This document shows positions 1-12,000 of a DNA stretch of 64,000 nt, one piece after another. Made by a program: the position numbers and the translations under genes. The DNA comes from Brasenia schreberi. Taxonomy: Eukaryota; Streptophyta; Magnoliopsida; Nymphaeales; Cabombaceae. A model generated the notes under the pieces. The model was not told where the DNA came from and searched no databases. It saw nothing but the letters and a program-made list of their open reading frames with translations. The stretch spans positions 8,812,501 through 8,876,500 of the forward strand of contig JAYKKT010000064.1 of assembly GCA_036023115.1 (NCBI GenBank), read 5' to 3'. The first letter of the stretch is position 1; every line of letters begins with the position of its first letter.

Positions 1-90
1 AAAGTTGTAATGATTCTTCCATTATCTGTTTCTGCTTTAAAACATGGAAGTTTGGTGTAGAAAATTATTACTAAATTTACTTTCTTGTAG

Positions 91-3000
91 GTCTGTCGGA
101 CTTCACCCCACATCCGTGATACAAGTCATTTGTTTCTAGAACTTCCACTACTGAGGGACAAACTAGAAGAGTACATTAATAATATGTGCGTTGCTGGATC
201 TTGGAGCCAAAATGCCATCCAGGCAACACATGCTTGGTTAAGAGAAGGACTGAAGCCCCGGTGTATAACTAGGGATCTTAAATGGGGAGTGCCTGTACCC
301 CTTGAAAAGTTCAAGGATAAGGTAGTTATTAGACTTGGGATTATTAATTTGTCATTTTTCTTTGATAAATATTCCTCTTGCTTCCTTTTTTCCACATCTG
401 TCTTATAAGACGTATGTGCCTGTTTTTTGAGTTTTAGTTCTGACTCTAATAAAGTTCTGTTAGGTATTCTATGTGTGGTTTGATGCACCAATTGGCTACA
501 TATCAATAACAGCATGTTACACATCCCAATGGGAGAAGTGGTGGAAGAATCCTAAAAATGTTGAGTTATTTCAGTTCATGGGCAAAGACAACGTGCCATT
601 TCACACTGTAAGTCTTTTATATGGAGCTTTATTTGAAATTTGAATATGTAAGTAATAAATGAAGAATCAATTTATTTTAGGATATGGTGAAATGCATCCA
701 CCGGATGATGTGCATGCTCATGACTCTTCTCTTATTTTTTTTTCTCAAATTCATTCTTGTTGATACTTTAGGTTTCTGGGTGTGTTATCTTTAACATTGT
801 CATGTTTTTAGGTACCTGTAGCTCTTGCTGAATCCGTGTCTTTCTGTAAGCATATTTAATACTAGCTGTCTGACCCATCAACTAGAATGACTGCCAGATT
901 TGGTTGTTCTTCTAGTAAAAAGAATTGAATGATTCAGTCATTTTGAATACTAGATATGTTTTTATGTATGTAATGCATGCATGCACGCTTGCATGTATTT
1001 ATGTATGTATGTTCACAAGTCACGATAGAACATGTACAAACATGCTTGTATATTGCTTAAGCACCTTAAATTATGTAAAAGTTCCAACACACATTGATAA
1101 TATGATAAATTAAAATATTGTTACTATATAATAGCAATAGAAAGTAAATTACATGTACGTTTTTACATAACATACAAAGTTGTCAAGACTCGGCCAATTC
1201 ACTGAGTTGACTTGGCCCATACACAAGTTCTTCAGAGCCTCGGTAAGTCCTGAATCACTGAATTATTAAATCATGACTACAACCCAAGGCCTAAAATAAT
1301 ATGATCTGTTTGTCTATCCTTTGTAGTACTCTGCTTGCAAGGGGCTCTTTACTACATTGTTGTAGGGAAGATTGAAGCAGTATGAAAAACAACTTTGGCC
1401 TAGGCTGAGCGTCCAGCAAAAAGCTGTTGACATTCAGCAACCTTATCTAATTCCACTGGGTCTTGGCCACTGTCATGTCTGAGCGAATATGTGGGTAGCC
1501 TTGGGGCTCCTTTAGCCTAGCTTGTGTGTTCCAGGGTTTCCAGACATAAAAATGGTTGTGAAAAGTGACCTGGAAAGGCTGAAGCGAGAAGTAAAACAAT
1601 TTCAGAATTGCCAAAAGCAGAAAGGAAGGGAGGGTAGTTTTGAAAGGAAAAAAACATAACAAAAATCAAAGGTAGAGTCAAGCCAAAAAGGAAACAATAT
1701 GAATTAAAGAGCATTATCTCTACTTTGTGATAAATTCTAAAAAATTAAGACCTTAAGAGTTAAAACTTGATAGGTTGCTATACTACAACTCTAAATTCAA
1801 GATTTTTTAAGTGGCATCTCTTAAATTGCCGGGTAAAGGATTGCCATGCAATGTTCTGTGTTATGGGATGCATATATAGTGGATAAACAAAAGTACATAA
1901 AGACACATGAGAAGTATAAGGAAAATGAGCCTCACACCTGGAATTTATGCATATGTTGTGCATCAGGTTTGGCCTGGATCTTTAAGCGTAAGAATCCTCT
2001 GTTGGAAATACTAGCTAAGCTTGACAGCCTAGCAGACTAGGTTTTGAGGAAAAACATATTATATATATGTAAATATATTTCATGCCCATTGGCATTTGTC
2101 CCATCGAGTTTTGAAGACCTTGTTGTTCACTTACGTGAACCTATGCCACAGGATACTTATAATAGGCTGCTGCACTCGTCGGACTTGCTGCCCACTAATT
2201 ATTTTAAATGTTTTCTGGCTAGAAGTGCTTAGAGACAGCTTAACATTATGTTACCTAATGGAGTATTAGTTAATTTTACATTACAAGTGAAAAATAACTT
2301 GTAGAAACTAAGTTTTCTTATAGTTTAATTGTTAAAATAATCAATCTATTGATGAATCTCACATAGGAACGGCTATTGGAAGAGGAATGGCTAGAGGCTG
2401 CCGCTCCTTTCTTATTTTCTCATTATGGTTTCTAATCAGATTACATAATATATATATAAAGACATCATAACTTGAAAGACAAAACTACCCTTACAACTTA
2501 ATTAAAAGAACACTACTTGGATTAGATCAGATTTGATTGGATCTGATCCAAACCAGTAGTAACTCCTTCTCGACACTCTCCCTCAAGTTGGGAGAAAGAT
2601 GTGAAAACTCTCAACTTGCCAAGCACACTCGCAAGATCGATCCTGTTAAGGGCCATTGTTAAAATATCAACATACTGATGACAATAAAGAGGAATAAGAT
2701 CTTCTGTTTCCATGTCCAACCTTTTTATAAGAGCCTTCAACCATAGTCCTTTGTGCATCCCTTGAGTAATTACTCTATATTCTGCCTCTCCACTAGATCT
2801 TGCTACGGGCATTTGTTTCTTGCTCTTCTATAAAACAATATTTCCTCTAATCAACATGATATACCCAAAAGCTGTTTTTCTATCATCTAGAGAACCTGAC
2901 CAATCAGTATGTATAAACACTTAAATATTTAGGTAATCATTATTATTATATAAAATTCTATGACCAACAGTAGCCTTTAGATATCACAAAGTATAATAGG

Positions 3001-6000
3001 CTATATTTATATGAATTTTGTGGGAGTAGGCATAACTGTACTCACTATTTACACCGCATATGTGATATCAGGTCGGGCAATTGTATAAATCAATTTTCCA
3101 ACTAATTGTTGGTACCTATCAACATCTTCATACCTCTCTTCATCTCTAAGATATAATTTTTGATTAGTTTGCATGGGAATTTCACGCTTATTGCAATCTA
3201 GCATTTTCATATCCTCAAATCTATGATATATTTTCTTCGAGTCAAGAAAACACCCATGCTGAAATAAAACACTTCTATTCTCAAGAAATAGTGTAGTCGA
3301 TCCAAATCTTTCAGATAAAAAAGTTGATGTTGCTTCACCTTGAGTTTCATAATTTCTTCAAGATTATCACCTGTGGTTGTAACATAGTGTCATCAACATA
3401 AACAATTAGCATAGATATTTTCTTTCCATTTTTTATGAGTAAGGTATGATCACCTACACTTCTTGTATCCAACGCTAATTATACCTTCGCTAAGTCTTTC
3501 AAGCCAAGCTCTTGGTGACTATTTTAGGCCATAAATTACATTGTAGGGGCAATTCCATATGTCTGCTTTTAAGATTTCTCTACAAGAATGCATTCTTCAT
3601 ATCTAGTTGTCTCATATCCCATCCTTCGTGAGCCATCAAATTTATGATAACTGTTATGTTGGTTAACAACATATGCAAAGGTCTCATTGTAGCTTGTACC
3701 ATATGATTGGTTATATCCTTTGACCACTAGTTTGACCTTATAACTATTGATTAAAATCAATATGTATAATGAATGCAAGAAGGCACACAACGAAGGAAAA
3801 GAGAGGAGGAACTTGGGTGATGCTCGACCCCTTCTTGGGTGGTGGCTCCCCTTTTCTTATTTTGTTTCCTCTACTAAACCTAATAACAACATCACACTTA
3901 TATAGTGCTTTCTAACTTGAAAGACACTTATACCCTAACTAAGTATTACTTAACATATAGCTGAATTACATAAAATCTGGTACCCTTTCATTGGATTTCG
4001 GGTCCTATAACACTCCCCCTCAAGTTGGGAGGAATATGTTTAAGACTCAACTTACTGCATGATCTGTCCAATGTAGGATTTGAGACTGCCTTGGTGAGGA
4101 TAACTCCAATATGGTCTTTCGACTTCACGTGTTTCACTTGTATCACTTTGTTTTCAATCTTTTCTCTTAAAAAGTGGCAATCCACTTCTATGTGTTTAGT
4201 TCTCTCATGTTGTAAAGGGTTTGTAGCAAATTGTATTGCTGCTTTATTATTTATATATAGAACTCACTAGTTACGTGCACCGCAACCCTATATTCTGCCT
4301 CTACGCTCGACCTTGCTACCATTGATTGCTTTTTACTCTTCCAAGAGATTAAATTCCTGCCAAACAATGCAATATAACTTGAAGTGGATTTTTGATCATC
4401 TACACAACCTGCCCAATCTGCATCTGTATACAATTTCAGGTTAGTGTGTCCATGATTAGAATATATAATCCCATTTTCATGAGTATTCTTGAAGTATATA
4501 AGTATTTTAAACACCACATATATATGTGTTTTCTTTGGTGCATGCATAAATATGCTAAGAATCCCAACTGCATAGGTTATGTCAGGTTTTATAATAAAAG
4601 TATATCAAGTTGTTGGTATCTCTTAACCTAAAAAACTTCTTTGTCTCTATTTACTCCCAATTTATGGTTGATGTCCATAGGAGTGTCACTCGGTCGTGAT
4701 CCATAGGTACTTGTCTATTTCCTTTAATAAATCTATTGTATACTTATGTTGGGTAAGGAAAATGCCCTTTTCTTACCTCAATACTTCGATTCCCAAGAAG
4801 TAATGTAGGGATTAAAGATCTTTCAAGTCAAACATGTGTTGTAGTTTCTTCTTCAAACGGTTGATCTTTTTCTCATCGTCACCTATCACTACTATATCAT
4901 CAACGTACATAATTAATATTAAGATACCTTCCCCAATTTAAAGAATAGTGTATGATCATTTATGCTTCTCATATATCCAAGACTTATAATACCTTACTAA
5001 ACTTCTAAAACCATGCACGTGGGGATTGTTTCAGTCCATAGAATACTTTTTTTAGAAGACATACATCATTAGGGCCATAAAGTTGTCTCAATCCCTGCGT
5101 TATCTCCATGTATACTTCTTCATTGAGTTCCCCTTGCAAAAACACATTTTTAACCTCTAATTGCCACATTTTCCATCCCTTATTGTTGTCAAATTGATAA
5201 GAACATGTATGGTTGTCATCTTTGTCATAGGAGCAAAGGTTTCAATATAGTCAATACCGGTAGAAAGACTGTGTCCCTTGGCCACAAGTTGAGCTTTGGA
5301 CCTGCGAATCTCTCTTGAAGGTTTGTATTTTATAGTGTACACCCATTTGCATCCAACTACGTCTCTCTCTCTTAGTAGAGATACAATCTCCTAAGTGTGG
5401 TTTCTCTTTGATGCATTTATTTCCTCCTGCATTGCACATCGCCATTCTTTTGATGTATTATCCTCTTCCCATGTCTTTGGAATCTCTTCATTTTTTGAAT
5501 TTACTATAAATGATTTGTAGTTTTATGAAGTTTTGCCATAATCCACAAAATTACTAATGGGATATGTACATCTCCTTTTTTCCATTCGTAGGGCAATTGG
5601 TAGATCTTGGATTGGTGATGTTGGTTGAATCTCACCATCTTCTTTCTCCGCTGAAAATTTATTTTGCATGCATCTCTTATACACCTTATTAAAAAAATTG
5701 TCCTTTTTTTCTTCTCCAATGCTAGATTTTTCTTGAGACTCTTCAAGTTCTTCTTCACTATTAGTGACCCATCAACCTCAGTTTTTTCTTTAGACTCCCC
5801 CTTACTTTTATAGTAGTACTTAGTTTCATGGAAAGTCACATCTTTGGACACAAAGAATCTCTTTGAGACAAGATAATAACACCGATATCCTTTTTGGAAT
5901 GGAGAGTAACCTATAAATGCACATTTTATGGCTCGTGGATCAAGTTTATCTCATCCTTGATGATGCACATGCACATAACAAATACATCTAAACACTCTAG

Positions 6001-9000
6001 GTATTAAGTTAAACAATTTTCTATTAGGAAACATGATTTGTAAAGGTACCTTCTCTTCAAGAACTGCTGAGGGTGACCTGTTTATTAGGTAGATTGTTGT
6101 AAGGATTGCTTCACCCCATAGGTACTTTGGAGTTGAACTTGCAATCATTAGGGTTCGTGCCACTTCTAGTATATGATGTTTTTTCGTTTGTTATACCATT
6201 TGTTGTGGTGAGTAACTTATGAATCATCTTGATCTTTGCCTTAAATTGATTCTCAACAAACTTGTGAAACAATGGAAATATCAAACTAGCTTGATCTTTA
6301 GTTTTCATCAAGTAAATAATAGTGAAGCAAAAATAATCATCTATAAAAGAAATAAAGTATTTGTGTCTGGTAATAGTAGAGATTGGGGATGACCTCATAC
6401 ATCATAATGTATCAAACTAAATGGACTTTGAGTTCTTGATATATTCTTTGGAAAGACCGTTCTAACATGTTTTCCTAATTGACATGCTTCACATTCAATA
6501 TTAACATTCTTCTTGAATTCCACTGATTGTGGTAGTACAACTCGAATTTTTGCAATCGGTAGGTGCCCAAGACGTTGGTGCCATGGTTCAATCTATGCTT
6601 CAATTTTTTTTGGATGTGACCTGAATAATGGTTTGACCATAGAAGATCTTAAGGGATTTTATTGGTTGATCTACTGCGCCTTCTTTGATATTTGGCACAA
6701 AACTACAACCCGATTTCCCTTTTTTCTCTAACATGCCTGCTCTAATACCATATTGATTAAAATCAATATGTATAATGAGTGAAAGAAGGAGGAACTTGGG
6801 TGATGCACGACCTCTTCTTGGGTGGTGACTCCCCTTTTCTTATTTTGTTTCCTCTACTAAACCTAATGACAACATTACACTTATATAGTACTTTCTAACT
6901 TGAAAGACACTTATGCCCTTACTAAGTAGTACTTAACATATAGCTGAATTACATAAAATTTGATATCCTTCCATTGGATTTCGGGTCCTACAACAATAAT
7001 GTTCCATGCTGTGTACCTGCTTTGAACCTCATTATACATCCATTTAGAGCTTATTGATTTTCTTCCCAGAGATAGATCTACAATATTTCATACTCTTCCA
7101 ATTTGGCCTTATGATGCTCCATGCTCTCTATCTGCTTTGAACTTCACTATACACCCATTTGGAGCTTACTAATTTTCCTCTAGTGAGGAATGTATTATTT
7201 TTCTTTAATGCTTCCAGTTTAGCCTTATAACGCTCCATGCTCTCTATCTGCTTTGAACTTCACTATACACCCATTTAGAGCTTAATTTTCCTCCTAGTGA
7301 CAGATCTACAACGTTTCATGTATTATTTTTCTTCAGTGCTTCCAACTCACGCTGCATGATTTTTCTCTATCTTTAGATTAGTTTGCCTCTTTAATATTTT
7401 TAGGTATATGATGCAACTCTGCATTCATAACAAAGTTTTGATAATTCTTTTATGTTACCTTGGTATCAATCACTTTGTAGGAAACGAATTGAGAGGTAGA
7501 ATGAAGGGTACATGTTCTCTTCCTGTTTTTGAGGGCAATAAAGAGATCAAGTTTTGGGTTTATGCATTGACTTTGCCGTAATATTTCAGGAGAAAACTTA
7601 TATGAATTCAGGAGAAATTCATTGTCTAGCATGACTACCTTCCGCTCACCTCTAGTATATGTCTTCAACTCCTTAGTTTTCACTTCAGTCCCTTCACTCT
7701 CATTGAACTCAAACTCTTTCTAGGTTGGGCTGACAGGTAGAACATAAATGTGTTGGTTTACTGAATCAATATCAATAGACTCCCTCTTGGAAGAAATGTA
7801 GGAGGAACATTTAGAGACACATGATTCTTTTGACTTATAAGATCATAACATTTATATCCTTCTTGGGTTGAGGAGTAACCATAACCAATAAAGCTACATT
7901 TAATAACCCTTGGATCTAGTTTATCTATGGCATGTAAATAAATATGAACATAATAAATGCACCTAAAGGCACAAGGTAGGACATGAAACAACTTGTGTTT
8001 AGGATTAATGATCTTGAATAGAGACTTACCACTTAGAACAAAACTCGACATCCTATTAATGAGATAGATGGTTGTTAGAACTCCATCACCCTATTAAGAT
8101 TTAAGGGCATTACTACCAATAATCAAGATTTTAACAACTTCATAACTTTAAGCATGATACCATGTTTTTGAAAATAGTCTCTCAACTTGACATGTATTCA
8201 CTACCATTGCCCGAGCGAAATATTTTTAGAGGGAAACATAATTGAGATCCAATAAATTTACGAACCATAGGAAAATTTATACAAAATTCATTTCTAGATT
8301 TCATTAGATAAATCTGAGCAAAACAAGTATAATCATTGATAAAAGAAACAAAATATTTATTACTACTGAGAAAAGTAACAGGACAAGGATCCCAAAAGGC
8401 TCAAACATCATAATGGACTAACTCAAAAGGTTTGCATAATCTTGTCTCACTACATGGAAAGAAGACTGTATGATGTTTTTCCTTTCATAATAGAGGACTA
8501 CATTAAGTGCATAAGATATTCCCAGCACTGCACTTTTGATCTTTGACCATGGGAAATGATCCAACTGATTATGCCATAACTTGACTTCTTTTGTCTTCAT
8601 GGGTAAGGATATGCTCACTTATGGTATAGGCTGTGTTTCTTCGAGCATAGAAATCTCTTTTCTTAAGGTATCATGCTCAAGATATTTCTCGTCTTCCGAT
8701 TTTGGAAGTCACAATTAGAAGGGGACAAAGTCATGTAACAATTTAGATTTTTGGTCAAAGATCTTACAAATAACAAGTTTACAGAAAGATAGGAAGATAA
8801 AGGACAAAAGTTAGATTAAAAAAGGTGGTTTCCACACTCTTTTCCAAACATAGAGGTATGAGAGTTACAACAAGTTTAATGGTTTACTGTCATGAAGAAA
8901 TTGACACTTAGAAAAACAATTCTTGTTCCCTACCATATGATTAGTTGCTCTAGAGTCTACAACCTGTATTTTAGAAATAGAAAAGGTAGGGTTACCAGTT

Positions 9001-12000
9001 ACGGTAAATGAAGCACGAGCCATCTTAGCTTGAGAGTTTGAAGTTGAAGACTGTGCTCCAAGCCACGACTCTAAGTCTTCTATATGCTTAATCAATGTTG
9101 TTGTACTTTTCTGTGGCTGATTCTAAATACATAAATGTCCTTCTTATTGAAGGAATCATGGACTGGAGTAGCCATGATAACACCAATTTGTTCTCTTTCT
9201 TCCAATTTGAGTAGATGGGTTACTCTCATCAGGGCATTGATGTTCGCTTCTAAGATATTCCCATATTTCTCTAGCTAGAACCGTTCAATATTAGTAGTAT
9301 GATAATTTTCTATCTTTTCTCCCTACTGTTCTTTAGAAACTTGATTGGTTATATCTAATGCCTTACTTTTATCAGCCAGTCTCCTCCTTTTTATGATTTT
9401 TTTATAAGAAGTGATGAGCAAGACCCAAGGAGTTTCACCTCACACTTACTCCGGAGCAATCTGCATCTTCATCTTTAACTTGGACACACGAAACTTGCAG
9501 CAGCTTGTATCTCATGTTAGGGCGTCTTCTACATTCAATCTTCAATACCAAAGTTAACCATGACTAATACGCGCCCTAATTGCTCCTGTACCATATTGAA
9601 ATAATCTATCTATTGATGAATCTCACATAAAAAATACATCAACTAGCTATTGGAAGAGGAATTGCTAGAGGTTGCCACCCCTTTCTTATTTTTTTATTAG
9701 GTTTTCTAATCAGATTACATCATATATAAAGACATCTTAACTTGAAAGACAAAACTACCTCTAAAACTTAATTAAAAGGACACGTCTTGGATTGGATCAG
9801 ATCTGATTGGATTTGATCCAAACCTTTAACTCCTCAACATTAATGAGCTATCACCAATAATATATTCCATGATTTTGGAATTGCTGTATCTTTCACCCTT
9901 ATGACATGAACTTGAAGAGTGTATGACTGAGAATCCATTACCATGTTCAGACTTCAGATTCAGATTTTATCTTGAGAGTCATTCTTGTCTAACACATAAA
10001 AGCACCTCTCTAACTTTAACATATGGTAACATACGTCCAACTGTGGGAGGTTGACAATTTCATAATTTGTTGTTTCATGTCTTTAATTCTTTCTGCTACA
10101 GTTATTGGTTTATTCACTCAAAATGGTGGCCTCCTTGGGGCAGTTAAAATGCTGATACAAGATGCTAACAACTTAGGATCTCCATTTATATTCATATCCT
10201 TATCCACTTATCTATACAACAACAATGAAGCCTTTTCCCATACTAGATGGGGTCGGCTACCTGGATTCTTTGTTTCCATGGAGCCCTATCATAATTCGTA
10301 GAATCCATGGTAAATAAGCCCGACAAAGTTTTACGATGGCTGTCGGAAGCCTAACACAACCCTCCTCCTTTATCCGGCCATGCAAGGGTGATCCCTTACA
10401 CGGGCGGAGTTCCTTATCCACTTATCTATCTTCTCAGAAAATTCTATTTGGTATTTGTTCATCAGATATGTCTTTATAACATGTTTAATATACTTCAAAT
10501 AAATTAATGTCCTCCATGTTCTAATGTAACAAGCATTGTTGACCATGTGTATGTCTCTTTAACATAACCATATTAGACTTAAGGGCTAGAAGCGGCTTAG
10601 GGTGAAAGTCAAGGTTATTCACTGGTCTTAGCCATCACTACAAGATTTCAGTCTCTTGGGGTTTGCACTAAGGGTTCTACCATCGAAGGCCCTGTCCTTA
10701 TTGGTTTCTTATCATTAGGAAAGAAAAAAGAACAGTTGCATTATGGCTGTTTTTAAGTTCGGTTTGCTTTGTCCACATTTGTTCTTTTTGATGCATTCTT
10801 ATGCATTCATCTATTTCAGGTGATGTTTCCTTCAACACTACTGGGCACTGGGGAGAGCTGGACATTGATGAAGACTATCAGTGTTACAGAGTATTTAAAT
10901 TATGAATCAGGTTTCCCATGGGTTGTTGAAGCATTTGAATTTCTTGTTGTTGCTATAGACTCAACATTAAAGTTCAGTAAAAGTATTTCACTTTTAATCC
11001 TTTTCTCGCATTATCTTCAAATTTGGGACCTGCTTGCCTGATTTGTGTATCTAGTTTAAATCACATACAATAATTGTAGGAACAGTGTCTATACTGCCTT
11101 TATCCGAATGTGTGCAGTATGTATGAAATTCCTCACATTTTAAATACTTATAGAATGGATTGCATGTGCAACCATGCTTGAGTCAGTAACTCGCATGCAC
11201 ATAACATCTAGGTTTGGTCTCATATGATTGATCATGACCACAACTGTGATTTGTAATCGATGGTTCCAAATCACATCCTCTCCTTTGTTATATGGAATCA
11301 CAGGTTTGAAAGGATTTTACTCTCAACAAGAAGCCAGAAGATCAAGTTTTATGTGCTTTCTTTTACTTGATCATGTGGAAGCTTGTGGTTGAATTTTGAA
11401 ATTCACATCTTCCTGCAGAACTTCAGGAACCACCAGCAAAACAAATATACCGTCAGAGATTTCAGTCATAGTCATTTGTTTGCAATTCCGACATTCAGAT
11501 TCTAACCATCATTCTGATAAACTTAATTGGTCTACAGGGAAATTCTCCAAAAGTAAAGGTGTTGGTGTTTTTGGCAATGATGCAAAAAATACAAAAGTTC
11601 CTGTGGAGGTGTGGCGCTATTACTTGCTCACGAATCGACCTGAAGTAGGTTATTGAAACATGAAACTTTCTTTACCTAATGCCATGGAATTGTGATTGGA
11701 GATGTCCTGAACTTATTTACATGATCTGTTTTCCTAGGTGTCAGATACCTTGTTTACATGGTCAGATTTGCAAGCCAAACAGAACAGTGAACTTCTGAAG
11801 AACTTGGGGAACTTCATTCATCGAGTTTTGAGCTTCATTGCAAAACAATCAGGTTAGGATAATTTCCATAAGTTGCCCAGGAAAGCTGAGGAGGATTTGC
11901 TGTTTCTTTGTGCTTATCAGTCTTAGACGGAACGTGTTCTTGGTTGTAAAATTGTGATATAATCAAAGGGGATGACACCCTTTACCACTTTTCTTTTGGC

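Larger units (their letters stand above)
3745..6995 (-). mobile_element. Nested Ty1/copia element lacking gag and protease
   Basis: LTRs at 3745-4012 (268 bp) and 6751-6995 (245 bp) are flanked by ATAAC (3740-3744) and ATAAT (6996-7000), a target duplication with one later change. A primer site GCTCTAATACCA ends at 6750, and the polypurine tract CTCCCCCTCAAGTTGGG follows the left LTR. Minus-strand coding pieces: GAG-pre-integrase ([17 protein letters not shown], about 6500-6570), integrase (5951-6398, with [18 protein letters not shown]), RT (5157-5445), a YVDD box at about 4892-4903, RNase H (4251-4547, [13 protein letters not shown]) and a C-terminal [17 protein letters not shown] (3988-4185). 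Only about 150 bp separate the primer site from the integrase, so gag and protease are deleted. It sits inside the outer copia, splitting its RT between KADGTLERYK and [15 protein letters not shown] motifs. Confidence 0.9.
2330..9839 (-). mobile_element. Ty1/copia LTR retrotransposon (outer element, minus strand, decayed)
   Basis: Two 246-bp direct LTRs (2330-2575 and 9594-9839) are flanked by the 5-bp target duplication TTAAT (2325-2329 and 9840-9844). The minus-strand polypurine tract lies just inside the left LTR (CTCTCCCTCAAGTTGGGAG, 2576-2594), and a tRNA-Met-type primer site (GCTCCTGTACCAT) precedes the right LTR. Read on the minus strand from 9590 leftwards: a shortened gag remnant, protease ([12 protein letters not shown], about 8865-9095), a GAG-pre-integrase stretch ([16 protein letters not shown], 8418-8618), the integrase C-terminal part (7758-8051), RT split by a nested element, a YVDD box near 3391-3402, and RNase H ([11 protein letters not shown], 2522-2812). 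Many stops and frameshifts show that it is dead. It inserted in a MetRS intron, antisense to the gene. Confidence 0.92.

Noticed and set aside
126..524. 132-codon minus-strand frame
   Set aside because: Shadow of MetRS exons 91-321 and 464-607, which read perfectly on the plus strand.
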